A stretch of DNA of 6,293 nt from Desulfobacula sp. (GTDB lineage: Bacteria > Desulfobacterota > Desulfobacteria > Desulfobacterales > Desulfobacteraceae), in NCBI GenBank assembly GCA_011390085.1, contig JAABTB010000144.1, positions 1 to 6,293 of the forward strand, given 5' to 3'. Each line of letters opens with the position of its first letter. Position 1 is the stretch's first letter. The notes beneath the pieces are model-generated. The model made no database searches. It had not been told where the DNA came from and worked only from the letters and a program-made list of their open reading frames with translations. A program made the translations under genes and the position numbers. This document shows positions 1 to 6,040 of the stretch, piece after piece.

Positions 1-128
1 AAGGAAAAGGAATGGGTCTCAAAGGCCAATACCGCTGCCGATAAGGCAAAGGGAAGGGCAAACAGGGTGTGGGAAAATTTGATCATCCGGCCGTAAACCA
101 GGACTTTTTCTTTTATATTTTCAATCAT
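1..128 (-). CDS. UbiA-family polyprenyltransferase, N-terminal part (MqnP-like), cut by the window edge
   Basis: Only the first 42 residues are present; the gene runs off the left edge. The visible protein starts MIENIKEKVL and then has GRMIKFSHTLFALPFALSAA (residues 13-32), the characteristic first amphipathic segment and start of transmembrane helix 1 in UbiA-type membrane prenyltransferases. The form with KFSHTxFALPFAL is typical of 4-hydroxybenzoate-polyprenyltransferase-like and futalosine-pathway (MqnP) members, which attach a polyprenyl chain to an aromatic ring in menaquinone or ubiquinone synthesis. The Asp-rich catalytic motifs lie outside the window, so the substrate cannot be judged. 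The ATG lies 22 nt downstream of the radical SAM gene's stop, which suggests the same transcript. The ribosome binding site is weak: a GAGAG about 13 nt upstream is the only candidate. Family assignment is fairly safe; the MqnP choice is inference. Confidence 0.8.
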   Translation of the reverse strand, partial: MIENIKEKVLVYGRMIKFSHTLFALPFALSAAVLAFETHSFS

Positions 129-150
129 CGTAATTTGCAATCTCTCTTTT

Positions 151-1167
151 TCAGGATGAATAGATGCCGTGGGCAATGGTTTTACAATTGGGGCAGGCCC
201 CGCCGGGAAGCAGACGATTTTCAATCTGATATCCATGGCGTCTCACCAGAAGGGTTTTGCAGGACCTGCAAACGGTGTTTTCCGACGCAAGGCCGGGCAC
301 ATTTCCCGTGTAAACATAGTAGAGGCCTGCCTTTTGACCTGCTTCAAAGGCTGTCATAAGACTGGATACCGGGGTGGACGGTTTGTCCGTCAACCGATAG
401 CAGGGATGAAACCGTGAAATATGCCAGGGAGTTTCCGGGCCAAGATCCCGGGCAATATATCCGGCCATGGCAGTCAGCCCTTCCGGGTCATCGTTGAGCC
501 CTGGAATCAGAAGGGTGGTCAGCTCCACGAGAATCCCCAGATCCAGCATGTGCCGGATATTTTCCTTGACCGGCGCAAGGCTTGCCCGGCAATAGGTCTT
601 ATAAAACCCTTCGGTAAAGGCCTTTAAATCCACATTGGCCGCATCCAGATAGGGTGAAATCATTTCCAGGGCTTTTTGACTCATATACCCGTTGGTGACA
701 AAAATATTGTAAAGACCGTTTTCCTTTGCAAGCTTTGCCGTATGAAAAGCCAGTTCAAAAAAGACCGTGGGTTCCGTATAGGTATAGGAGATACTCTCGC
801 AGCCGGTCCTGAGGGCATCCTGCACGATCTCTTCCGGGCTTGTCTCCCTTCCCTGGATCAGGCCGCCGGTATCAGAAGGCATCTGGGCAATATCCGAATT
901 CTGGCAGAAGGCGCATTTAAAATTGCATCCCACTGTAGCAATGGAATAGGAAAAAGATCCCGGCTTTAAATGGAAGATGGGTTTTTTTTCAATGGGGTCT
1001 ATGCTTTTGGCGATGAGTTGGGGATAGACCAGGGATAAAAGCTTGCCGTCCCGGTTTTCACGGACATTGCAGATGCCTCTTTTCCCCTCGTGGATCACAC
1101 AGGCATGCCGGCAGATGCCGCATCTTACAGATTTATCCCTTAATCTTTCATAGATCAGCGTTTCCAT
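151..1167 (-). CDS. amrS: AmmeMemoRadiSam system radical SAM enzyme (PflA-like)
   Basis: A 338-residue radical SAM protein of the AmrS family, related to pyruvate-formate-lyase activating enzymes. The [4Fe-4S]/SAM motif CNFKCAFC (C81, C85, C88) has the CX3CX2C spacing. It is preceded by a Cys-rich N-terminus (C16, C19, C23, C33) of the kind seen in this family. A C-terminal tail carries two CxxC pairs (C300/C303 and C325/C328), probably a small zinc ribbon. TYTEPTVFFE (129-138) and VTNGY (157-161) match conserved barrel segments. The family is named for its genomic association with AMMECR1 and Memo proteins; neither is visible here and the true reaction is not known to me. The ATG lies 2 nt after the methyltransferase's TAG, with a GAGG about 8 nt upstream inside that gene, so translation is probably coupled. 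The stop is TGA. Confidence 0.9.
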   Translation of the reverse strand: METLIYERLRDKSVRCGICRHACVIHEGKRGICNVRENRDGKLLSLVYPQLIAKSIDPIEKKPIFHLKPGSFSYSIATVGCNFKCAFCQNSDIAQMPSDTGGLIQGRETSPEEIVQDALRTGCESISYTYTEPTVFFELAFHTAKLAKENGLYNIFVTNGYMSQKALEMISPYLDAANVDLKAFTEGFYKTYCRASLAPVKENIRHMLDLGILVELTTLLIPGLNDDPEGLTAMAGYIARDLGPETPWHISRFHPCYRLTDKPSTPVSSLMTAFEAGQKAGLYYVYTGNVPGLASENTVCRSCKTLLVRRHGYQIENRLLPGGACPNCKTIAHGIYSS

Positions 1168-1169
1168 TT

Positions 1170-1937
1170 CTAGGACCTCATGCGGGTGGCAAGGCCGGTG
1201 GCAGGGTTATAGGCTTTTCGCTCCCGGACCTTGAGGGTCAGGGCCTTTGTCCTGAATTTCGGAACAGGCTTGATCTTCATACCGATCATTGTTCCGAAGA
1301 TGGATTTCTGAACGATTTTATTGCGTTCAATCCAGGCGGCCGTCCGGCTGCAGGCAAAGGGGAACTGCAGGGTGGTTTTCCACTTTACCGGAACATTGCC
1401 CAGCATCCCGTACAAAAGCCGTTTCAATTCCCAGATGCTGAAAAAATCAGCTTGGGCATAGACGCCGGGCACAAAAAAACCCTTGACCCGCCTGGCCATA
1501 TTCAAGGGCGCATACCGGTTGAGAGCACAGATCACCACCCTGTCCTTTGCCACCCGGCAGGCTTCTTCAATGGCTTTGGCCGGTCTGTCCATGAATTCAA
1601 GACTGGTGAAAAAAAAGGCGGCATCAAAGGAATTGTCGTCAAAGGGCAGATCCTCACCCAATCCTTTGTGAAGATCCACCCGGGTTGTCAATTTTTGGGC
1701 GGCCAGATCCAGCATATGGACGGAAGGATCAATCCCGGTCAGATTCAGCCCTTTATCCAGAAGCGGTTCAAGGCTGATACCGGTTCCGCAGCCGATATCC
1801 AGAATCCGCTGGCCTTTTTCAGGCGACAGAAGGCTCATCAATAAATTGATTTCAAGGTTAAGGCAATACCGGTTTTTGGCCTGGGAAAACCAGGCGTCAT
1901 AGGATCCTGCGTCCTTAGAATCAAAACTATAGCCCAT
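1170..1937 (-). CDS. Class I SAM-dependent methyltransferase (Methyltransf_11 type), substrate unknown
   Basis: A 255-residue protein with a Rossmann-fold methyltransferase domain in its first half. Motif I is ILDIGCGTG (45-53), binding SAM; the acidic end of the second strand is GID (68-70); the segment from EDLPFDDNSFD (95-105) to FFFTSLEFMD (108-117) fits motifs II/III of the UbiE/Methyltransf_11 group. The second half (about 140-255) is basic and aromatic and resembles no substrate domain I can name. The gene sits between cooC and the radical SAM gene: its TAGGAG ribosome binding site overlaps the TAG stop of cooC, and its own TAG stop is 2 nt before the next ATG. The tight coupling suggests a shared task with these neighbours. 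The left neighbour is a UbiA-family gene, so a quinone methyltransferase role is possible, but nothing in the sequence shows it. Confidence 0.85.
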   Translation of the reverse strand: MGYSFDSKDAGSYDAWFSQAKNRYCLNLEINLLMSLLSPEKGQRILDIGCGTGISLEPLLDKGLNLTGIDPSVHMLDLAAQKLTTRVDLHKGLGEDLPFDDNSFDAAFFFTSLEFMDRPAKAIEEACRVAKDRVVICALNRYAPLNMARRVKGFFVPGVYAQADFFSIWELKRLLYGMLGNVPVKWKTTLQFPFACSRTAAWIERNKIVQKSIFGTMIGMKIKPVPKFRTKALTLKVRERKAYNPATGLATRMRS

Positions 1938-1943
1938 GGTCTC

Positions 1944-2705
1944 CTAAATAATCTTTTTCACCTTTTCCATCAACGCCTGGACGGCGAGTACAGCCGGGGA
2001 ATCATCGGGCAAATCCAGAAGGGATCGTCTTTCCATATCAAAATCCAGGAGGTTCTGATCATCGGGAATGCTGCACAATATGGGAACCCCGATCCGTTCC
2101 GCCTCTTCAAGAAAGGCAGGACTCAGGGTTTCCGGCGCCCGGTTGACGATGAGGCCTTTGTGCTCCACAGACAATTTGAGATCCCCCAGCATGTCATTGA
2201 TCCTCCCCACGGCCCTGAGTCCTCTCAAAGCATAATCGGTGACCAGCAGGAGCATATCCACCCGGCCGCTGGTTCTCCGGCTCAAATGCTCCATCCCGGC
2301 TTCATTGTCCACCAGCAGATAGGTATAATTTTTCTCCAGTTCATCGGCAAACCGGTTCAGGATATTATTGACCATGCAATAGCATCCCTGCCCTTCCTGG
2401 CGGCCCATGACCAGAAGGTCAAAGGCCTGGTGCTCCACCAGAACCTGGTTCATGAGCATTTCAAGGTATACGATTTTGTCCATGCCCGAAGGCACTCCCT
2501 GGGGATCTTTCATAAAATCCTCACGGATATCGCCAACGGTTTTTTCAATATTCAACCCCAGGGTTTCCCCTAGATTGCTGTTGGGGTCTGCATCGATTGC
2601 CAGCAGCGGTTCTTTGTGATGTTTTGTAAAATATCGGGTAATCAGGGCCGAAACCGTTGTTTTACCGACTCCGCCCTTTCCGGCCAAAGCTATAATTTTA
2701 CTCAT
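1944..2705 (-). CDS. cooC: CooC-type nickel-insertion ATPase (CO dehydrogenase maturation)
   Basis: A 253-residue MinD/NifH-type P-loop ATPase. The deviant Walker A is GKGGVGKTT (9-17), followed by DADPNSNL (38-45). GRQEGQGCYC (101-110) carries the CxC pair C108/C110 that in CooC proteins lies at the dimer interface and binds nickel or zinc. DNEAGMEHLSRRT (133-145) is the signature switch segment of CooC/AcsF. Known family role: ATP-driven nickel insertion into the C-cluster of carbon monoxide dehydrogenase, or maturation of acetyl-CoA synthase. I chose the internal ATG because TTGGAG stands 5 nt upstream of it and the protein then begins directly at the beta strand before the P-loop, as in the family; 14 further in-frame codons exist upstream (to 2747). 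No CODH gene is in the window. Stop is TAG, overlapping the next gene's ribosome binding site. Confidence 0.9.
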   Translation of the reverse strand: MSKIIALAGKGGVGKTTVSALITRYFTKHHKEPLLAIDADPNSNLGETLGLNIEKTVGDIREDFMKDPQGVPSGMDKIVYLEMLMNQVLVEHQAFDLLVMGRQEGQGCYCMVNNILNRFADELEKNYTYLLVDNEAGMEHLSRRTSGRVDMLLLVTDYALRGLRAVGRINDMLGDLKLSVEHKGLIVNRAPETLSPAFLEEAERIGVPILCSIPDDQNLLDFDMERRSLLDLPDDSPAVLAVQALMEKVKKII

Positions 2706-2783
2706 ATCTGCTCCAAAATTTGTTATTAAACATGATGCTTGTAACATAACGCCATCTATTTAAAAAGCAATGAATGACCGGAT
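2706..2783 (-). other. Short intergenic gap upstream of cooC, possible promoter region
   Basis: This AT-rich stretch lies between the zinc-ribbon remnant and cooC. It is the only gap large enough for a promoter within the leftward cluster. Weak hexamers can be picked out, such as TTGCTT, 16 nt, TATGTT, and a later TTTAAT, but none is a good match. A TGTTA/TAACA inverted pair about 16 nt apart is also present. There is no clear terminator hairpin, so read-through from the Lon-like gene into cooC is possible. Confidence 0.3.
2711..2716 (-). promoter_or_regulatory. Ribosome binding site that decides the cooC start
   Basis: Read on the minus strand this is TTGGAG, with a 5-nt spacer to the ATG at 2705-2703. 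The alternative upstream ATG at 2747 would add a 14-residue tail before the P-loop strand. This site therefore supports the 253-residue product. Confidence 0.75.
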
Positions 2784-2909
2784 TTATTTTATTTTCTTGA
2801 ACCAGTTCTTTTCCCCGTAGAGCTCTGTCAGGCAATCCGGGCAGATCCCGTGGGTAAAGACAATTTCAGAATGTTCCTCCAGGTAGGAATCCACCTGTTT
2901 CCAGAACCA
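2784..2909 (-). pseudogene. Zinc-ribbon-like tail remnant, in frame behind the Lon-like gene's amber codon
   Basis: Directly after the TAG that ends the Lon-like gene, the same frame stays open for 41 codons to a TAA. It encodes WFWKQVDSYLEEHSE, then VFTHGICPDC (residues 17-26), and ends in WFKKIK. This matches from memory the second half of a C-terminal zinc-ribbon-like tail common on sensor kinases and response regulators of anaerobic proteobacteria, usually CxxCKxIRDxxGxWxxxExYI followed by FSHGICPxC. The first half, with its CxxC, is missing: upstream is the Lon-like C-terminus (LSLRYGK) without cysteines. There is no ATG and no ribosome binding site of its own. The most likely reading is the 3' remnant of a lost gene; a readthrough extension of the Lon-like protein is the alternative. 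The protein-like character is clear, the status is not. Confidence 0.6.
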
Positions 2910-5297
2910 CTATTTCCCGTATCGCAGGGAGAGTTCGTGATATTTTTTCAGCTTTTCCCGGACCTTACTAAAAACCGTATCCTTGGGATAACGGAAGGCT
3001 TTATCCGGTTTTCCTGCGGAAACACCCGTCAGGACTTCTATCCCTTCTTCAATGTGGCTGACCCTGTAAAGGTGGAATCGATTTTTGGCAATGGCCTCCA
3101 CCACATCCGGCCTTAAGACCAGATTTTTCACGTTGGCCGCAGGGATCATAACCCCCTGTTTCCCGGTCAGGCCCTTTCTTGCGCAGATATCAAAGAATCC
3201 TTCAATCTTTTCGTTTACCCCGCCGATGGCCTGGATTTCTCCTTTCTGGTTCACGGACCCGGTGGCGGCGATTTCCTGGCGGATGGGAATATCTGAAAGG
3301 CTTGACAGCACGGCATAGAGTTCCGTGGAAGAAGCGCTGTCCCCGTCAATACCCTCATAGCTCTGCTCAAAGGTAATGCTGATGCTCACGGACAAGGGAT
3401 AATTCCGGGCAAACATCCGTCCCAGGTAACCTGAAACAATCATCACCCCTTTGTCATGGGTCTCACCGGAAAGATCCGACTCATGTTCAACATTGACGAT
3501 GCCGGGTTCTCCCATATAGGATTCCGCGGTGATCCGGGTGGGTCTTCCAAAGGCGATGTCGCCCATATCATAAACGGCCAGGGCATTGACCTGGCCCACG
3601 ACCTCGCCCTTCACATCCATGAGAACAGACTGGTCTTCAAATTCCTCCATGACCTTTTCTTCATAGAGATTATGGCGGAATCTGTGCCGGCTGACGGCCT
3701 TGGTCACATAGTCCTTTGAAACCAGGGAAGCCCTGTCTTTTTTGGCCCAATACTCCGCCTCCTTTAACAGCCCGTGGATATGGCCGAACCGGAGCGAGAG
3801 TTTACGCTGATCTTCGGCAAGCCTTGAGCCGTATTCGATGACGGCCCATACCCCGTCCGGAGAAAAGTCCAGAAGATTTTCGGTTTTGCAGACCCTGGCA
3901 ATAAACCTGGCGTAATTGAGGGCATTCTCATGGGTGAAGGGGGTTTCATAATCAAAATCCGCCCTGACCTTAAAAATTTTATTGAACTGGGAATCCGCAC
4001 TCTGCAAAACTCGGAAGGGTTCATACCCGCCCACCAGAACCACCTTTACATTCAAGGGAATGGGGGCCGGTTTTAAGGAAGGCATGCCGTAATCGGCCTG
4101 GTCCGGCATGTCTTCAATCTGGAGCAGGGAATCCTGGAGGGTTCGTTTTAAGCATTCCCATACCGGCAGGTTCATCAAAAGGGGTTCAATGTTCAGGATC
4201 AGATACCCTTTATTGGCCTTTAACAGAGACCCGGCCTGGACCATGGTAAAATCCGTTTCAAAGGACCCGGCCACCGGTTTTTTTTCGATCTTTCCGAACA
4301 GGTTCTGAAAACTTGGATTCGGTTCGAACACAACGGGGGCTCCCTTTTCCCGTCTCCGGTCCACCAGCACATTGACCTGGTATTTTTTGACAATGGCCCC
4401 GGTCATGTCCGAGAGTTTCCGGCCTTCCGCTTCCGCCGGTCCCCTGACCCCTAAAAACAGGGCGATATTATGGATGATATCTTCCTTGACGTTTTTCAGA
4501 TAGGTCTGGATACCCTCGCAGTCTTTGAAATAATATCTGACCGGATCAATCTGCTCTGAAATCATCCGGCCCGTCATATCTGCGGCCTGATCCTTTAAAA
4601 TGGTTTTCATTTCCTCGTTCAGCCGGTTGATATCCAAAAGGGCATCTTCCAGTTTTTCCTGGATCCGGGCCGACTTTTCTTCGATTTCCCGGTGGGCGTC
4701 CTCATCAAGACCCTCATAGGCCTCCTCAGACATGGGCTCTCCCTGGCTGAGCGGAACCACCTGGTAATCCGCCTCGGCCTTGAGAATGGTCAATCCCTCT
4801 TGCAAGGCGAACCGATCCAATTCGTCCAGGAGCAATTTCTGTCGGTTTGTATAGTCTTTGTAGATTTTTTTCTGGTCTTCCTGAAATGGGGCGGTTTCAA
4901 ACAGCTCAGGTATCCGGGTTTTGATCACCTCCACAAACCGGGTCATACTTTCACTGAAATACACGGCGGAACCGGCGGGCATTTCAATGGCCACGGGGCA
5001 GTATTCATTCTCAAAATTATTGACCAGGCAGAGGTCCTGCGATGTTTTATCACCTGCGGCATGCCCGGCCAGAAGTTCCCTGACAATGGAGGATTTCCCG
5101 GTTCCGCCCACACCGGTCACAAAGATATGATACCCCGGCCCCTTCATGTTGAGTCCGAAATCAATGGCTTCAATGGCCCGTTTCTGGCCGATGACGCCGG
5201 TCAAAGGCTCAAGCCCGGATGTATCTTTAAAATCAAACAGATCCAATGGATATTGTTTACAAATATCTTCCAGCGGAATGTTATATTTGCCCTCCAT
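2910..5297 (-). CDS. AAA ATPase/Lon-like serine protease (AAA_32 + Lon_C, COG1067 type)
   Basis: A 795-residue ATP-dependent protease of the LonB/LonC-like group, distinct from classical Lon because it lacks the N-terminal LAN domain. The ATPase part has Walker A GVGGTGKS (62-69). A long charged, probably coiled-coil insertion spans about 135-240, including the family segment VVPLSQGEPMSEEAYEGL (180-197). GSLLKANKGYLILNIEPLL (356-374) is the Walker B region, with Asn where Asp is usual. The C-terminal protease domain has GDSAS with catalytic Ser654 and GGVNEK with Lys697; the 43-residue spacing equals that of S679/K722 in E. coli Lon. Likely role: cytoplasmic quality control or regulated proteolysis. 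The start is the ATG preceded by AAGGAG and 7 A's; an 18-residue Arg-rich upstream extension (to 5351) would overlap the isomerase gene and is rejected. Stop is TAG; see the in-frame tail behind it. Confidence 0.92.
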   Translation of the reverse strand: MEGKYNIPLEDICKQYPLDLFDFKDTSGLEPLTGVIGQKRAIEAIDFGLNMKGPGYHIFVTGVGGTGKSSIVRELLAGHAAGDKTSQDLCLVNNFENEYCPVAIEMPAGSAVYFSESMTRFVEVIKTRIPELFETAPFQEDQKKIYKDYTNRQKLLLDELDRFALQEGLTILKAEADYQVVPLSQGEPMSEEAYEGLDEDAHREIEEKSARIQEKLEDALLDINRLNEEMKTILKDQAADMTGRMISEQIDPVRYYFKDCEGIQTYLKNVKEDIIHNIALFLGVRGPAEAEGRKLSDMTGAIVKKYQVNVLVDRRREKGAPVVFEPNPSFQNLFGKIEKKPVAGSFETDFTMVQAGSLLKANKGYLILNIEPLLMNLPVWECLKRTLQDSLLQIEDMPDQADYGMPSLKPAPIPLNVKVVLVGGYEPFRVLQSADSQFNKIFKVRADFDYETPFTHENALNYARFIARVCKTENLLDFSPDGVWAVIEYGSRLAEDQRKLSLRFGHIHGLLKEAEYWAKKDRASLVSKDYVTKAVSRHRFRHNLYEEKVMEEFEDQSVLMDVKGEVVGQVNALAVYDMGDIAFGRPTRITAESYMGEPGIVNVEHESDLSGETHDKGVMIVSGYLGRMFARNYPLSVSISITFEQSYEGIDGDSASSTELYAVLSSLSDIPIRQEIAATGSVNQKGEIQAIGGVNEKIEGFFDICARKGLTGKQGVMIPAANVKNLVLRPDVVEAIAKNRFHLYRVSHIEEGIEVLTGVSAGKPDKAFRYPKDTVFSKVREKLKKYHELSLRYGK

Positions 5298-5304
5298 TTT
5301 TTTT

Positions 5305-5310
5305 CTCCTT
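5305..5310 (-). promoter_or_regulatory. Ribosome binding site of the Lon-like gene, overlapping the upstream stop codon
   Basis: Read on the minus strand, AAGGAG stands 7 nt before the ATG at 5297-5295. Its first two bases are also part of the TAA stop of the FKBP gene (TAAGGAG). This fixes the start of the protease and suggests the two genes are translated in sequence from one mRNA. Confidence 0.85.
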
Positions 5311-5800
5311 ACCGGCAGCAATCCGAGTCGCAATCGCAACCTGATCCGCACTGATGGGAATCGGGCGCAAGCCCGGTTTCTATAATCGTGATATCAAATT
5401 CAAGGGTTTTGCCGGCCAGGAAATGGTTGATATCCATCCGGACGACGTCCTCCCGGATTTCGGCAACGCTTGCCGGAACCGGTCTTCCTTCCGGATCCTG
5501 GAGTTCAAGCTGCAACCCCTCCGTCAGGGGGATGTCTTCGGGAAAATGCATTTTCGGGACATCCACATAAAGTTCTTCATCCCGGATGCCGTAACCGTCT
5601 TCGGGTTCGATGACCACGGTCTTGCTTTCCCCTTGTTTCATACCGATCACGGCCTGGTCAAAACCCCGGATCAGCATGCCTGATCCCACCGTGAATTTCA
5701 GAGGCGCCTGGCCTTCCGAGGTATCAAATATTTTCCCATTCTGAAATTTGCCTGTATAATCAACGGCTATGGTATCTCCGGATTGAATGGCCTGTGTCAT
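5309..5800 (-). CDS. FKBP-type peptidyl-prolyl isomerase, SlyD-like, with Cys-rich metal-binding tail
   Basis: A 163-residue SlyD-like prolyl isomerase and chaperone of the cytoplasm. The FKBP domain shows VDYTG (13-17), FDTS (25-28), GSGMLIRGFDQAVIGMKQGE (39-58) and EDGYG (67-71). The insert-in-flap chaperone domain follows at about 72-120, and the chain returns to the FKBP fold with DINHFLAGKTLEFDI (123-137). The usual family motif there is NHPLAG; the Pro is Phe here. The last 15 residues, with H149 and C151, C155, C157, C161 and C162, form a short metal-binding tail like that through which E. coli SlyD binds nickel for hydrogenase maturation. The tail is shorter and richer in Cys than His. 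AAGGAG lies 5 nt before the ATG. The gene is first in the leftward cluster, 11 nt before the Lon-like gene and close to cooC, which fits a role in metal-enzyme assembly, by inference. Confidence 0.92.
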   Translation of the reverse strand: MTQAIQSGDTIAVDYTGKFQNGKIFDTSEGQAPLKFTVGSGMLIRGFDQAVIGMKQGESKTVVIEPEDGYGIRDEELYVDVPKMHFPEDIPLTEGLQLELQDPEGRPVPASVAEIREDVVRMDINHFLAGKTLEFDITIIETGLAPDSHQCGSGCDCDSDCCR

Positions 5801-5805
5801 ATGGT

Positions 5806-5811
5806 CTCCTT
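5806..5811 (-). promoter_or_regulatory. Ribosome binding site of the FKBP gene
   Basis: AAGGAG on the minus strand, 5 nt before the ATG at 5800-5798. It confirms the start of the isomerase. Confidence 0.8.
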
Positions 5812-5856
5812 TCTTTTCCCTGTTTTATGGCACAGGGGGATTTATAAAATTCATAC

Positions 5857-5883
5857 CCTATAATATCGGGCCTGCCCTGTCCA
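5857..5883 (-). promoter_or_regulatory. Possible promoter of the leftward FKBP/Lon-like cluster
   Basis: On the minus strand TGGACA (5883-5878, five of six matches to TTGACA) is followed after 15 nt by TATAGG (5862-5857, four of six matches to TATAAT). It would give a leader of about 50 nt before the isomerase start. The spacer is short and the -10 is imperfect, so this is only the best candidate in the region. Confidence 0.25.
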
Positions 5884-5916
5884 CCTGAAATATTGATGTG
5901 ATTCTTCCACGAGATA

Positions 5917-5979
5917 AGGTCGCAAAAATGCAACGAATAAGCTCCTCTTATGCCGAGGTCGGATGGATAAAAACGACCT
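5917..5979 (+). repeat. AGGTCG direct repeat with one inverted copy: possible alternative RNA stems
   Basis: AGGTCG occurs at 5917-5922 and again at 5956-5961, and its exact complement CGACCT at 5974-5979. Either direct copy can pair with the inverted copy, but not both at once. The outer pairing encloses a small stem ATAAG/CTTAT (5937-5941 with 5947-5951, loop CTCCT) and CCG/CGG (5953-5955 with 5960-5962). This could be a structured leader or attenuator for the rightward gene, or DNA half-sites for a regulator. It resembles no riboswitch class I know. Six-base repeats can arise by chance, so confidence in function is low. Confidence 0.35.
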
Positions 5980-6011
5980 GAATAAATTTAAGGTTTTGAA
6001 ATTATTTATCA

Positions 6012-6040
6012 TACAAAATTTTCCCCCAACTTTTTTTGTA
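6012..6040. repeat. AT-rich 7-bp inverted repeat upstream of the CGGC gene
   Basis: TACAAAA (6012-6018) and TTTTGTA (6034-6040) are perfect complements around a 15-nt centre containing CCCCC. The repeat lies 65 nt upstream of the CGGC-domain ATG. The arm spacing fits a dimeric regulator's operator or a weak hairpin. It is not a good terminator because the stem has only one G-C pair. Confidence 0.35.

Noticed and set aside
1452..1844. A 130-codon plus-strand frame opposite the methyltransferase.
   Set aside because: Antisense shadow of a gene with clear SAM-binding motifs; no domain or ribosome binding site of its own.
2160..2573. A 137-codon plus-strand frame opposite cooC.
   Set aside because: Antisense shadow; the minus strand carries the P-loop, CxC and switch motifs.
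2706..2747. A 14-residue N-terminal extension of CooC from an upstream ATG.
   Set aside because: TTGGAG sits 5 nt before the internal ATG, and CooC proteins normally begin directly at the strand before the P-loop.
2910..2912. Pyrrolysine encoded by the amber codon at the end of the Lon-like gene.
   Set aside because: Not accepted as the default: the cooC and methyltransferase genes also end in TAG at plausible ends, and this protease family is not known to use pyrrolysine. Kept only as an alternative.
5298..5351. An 18-residue Arg-rich N-terminal extension of the Lon-like protease (starts MRIRLRLRLG).
   Set aside because: It overlaps the Cys-rich end of the FKBP gene in another frame; the Arg/Leu pattern is the frame-shifted reading of that tail. 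A strong AAGGAG serves the internal ATG at 5297.
4692..5354. A 220-codon open frame on the plus strand.
   Set aside because: It is antisense to the Lon-like gene and the end of the FKBP gene, whose motifs are unmistakable; its translation shows no family features.
5827..5845. A sigma-54 promoter on the plus strand (TGGCAC at 5828).
   Set aside because: The GC element (TTGC at the right spacing) is missing; GATTT stands there instead.
5976..5998. A rho-independent terminator (ACCT/AGGT followed by TTTT).
   Set aside because: The stem is only 4 bp with an AT-rich loop and a short T run; no gene ends just upstream.
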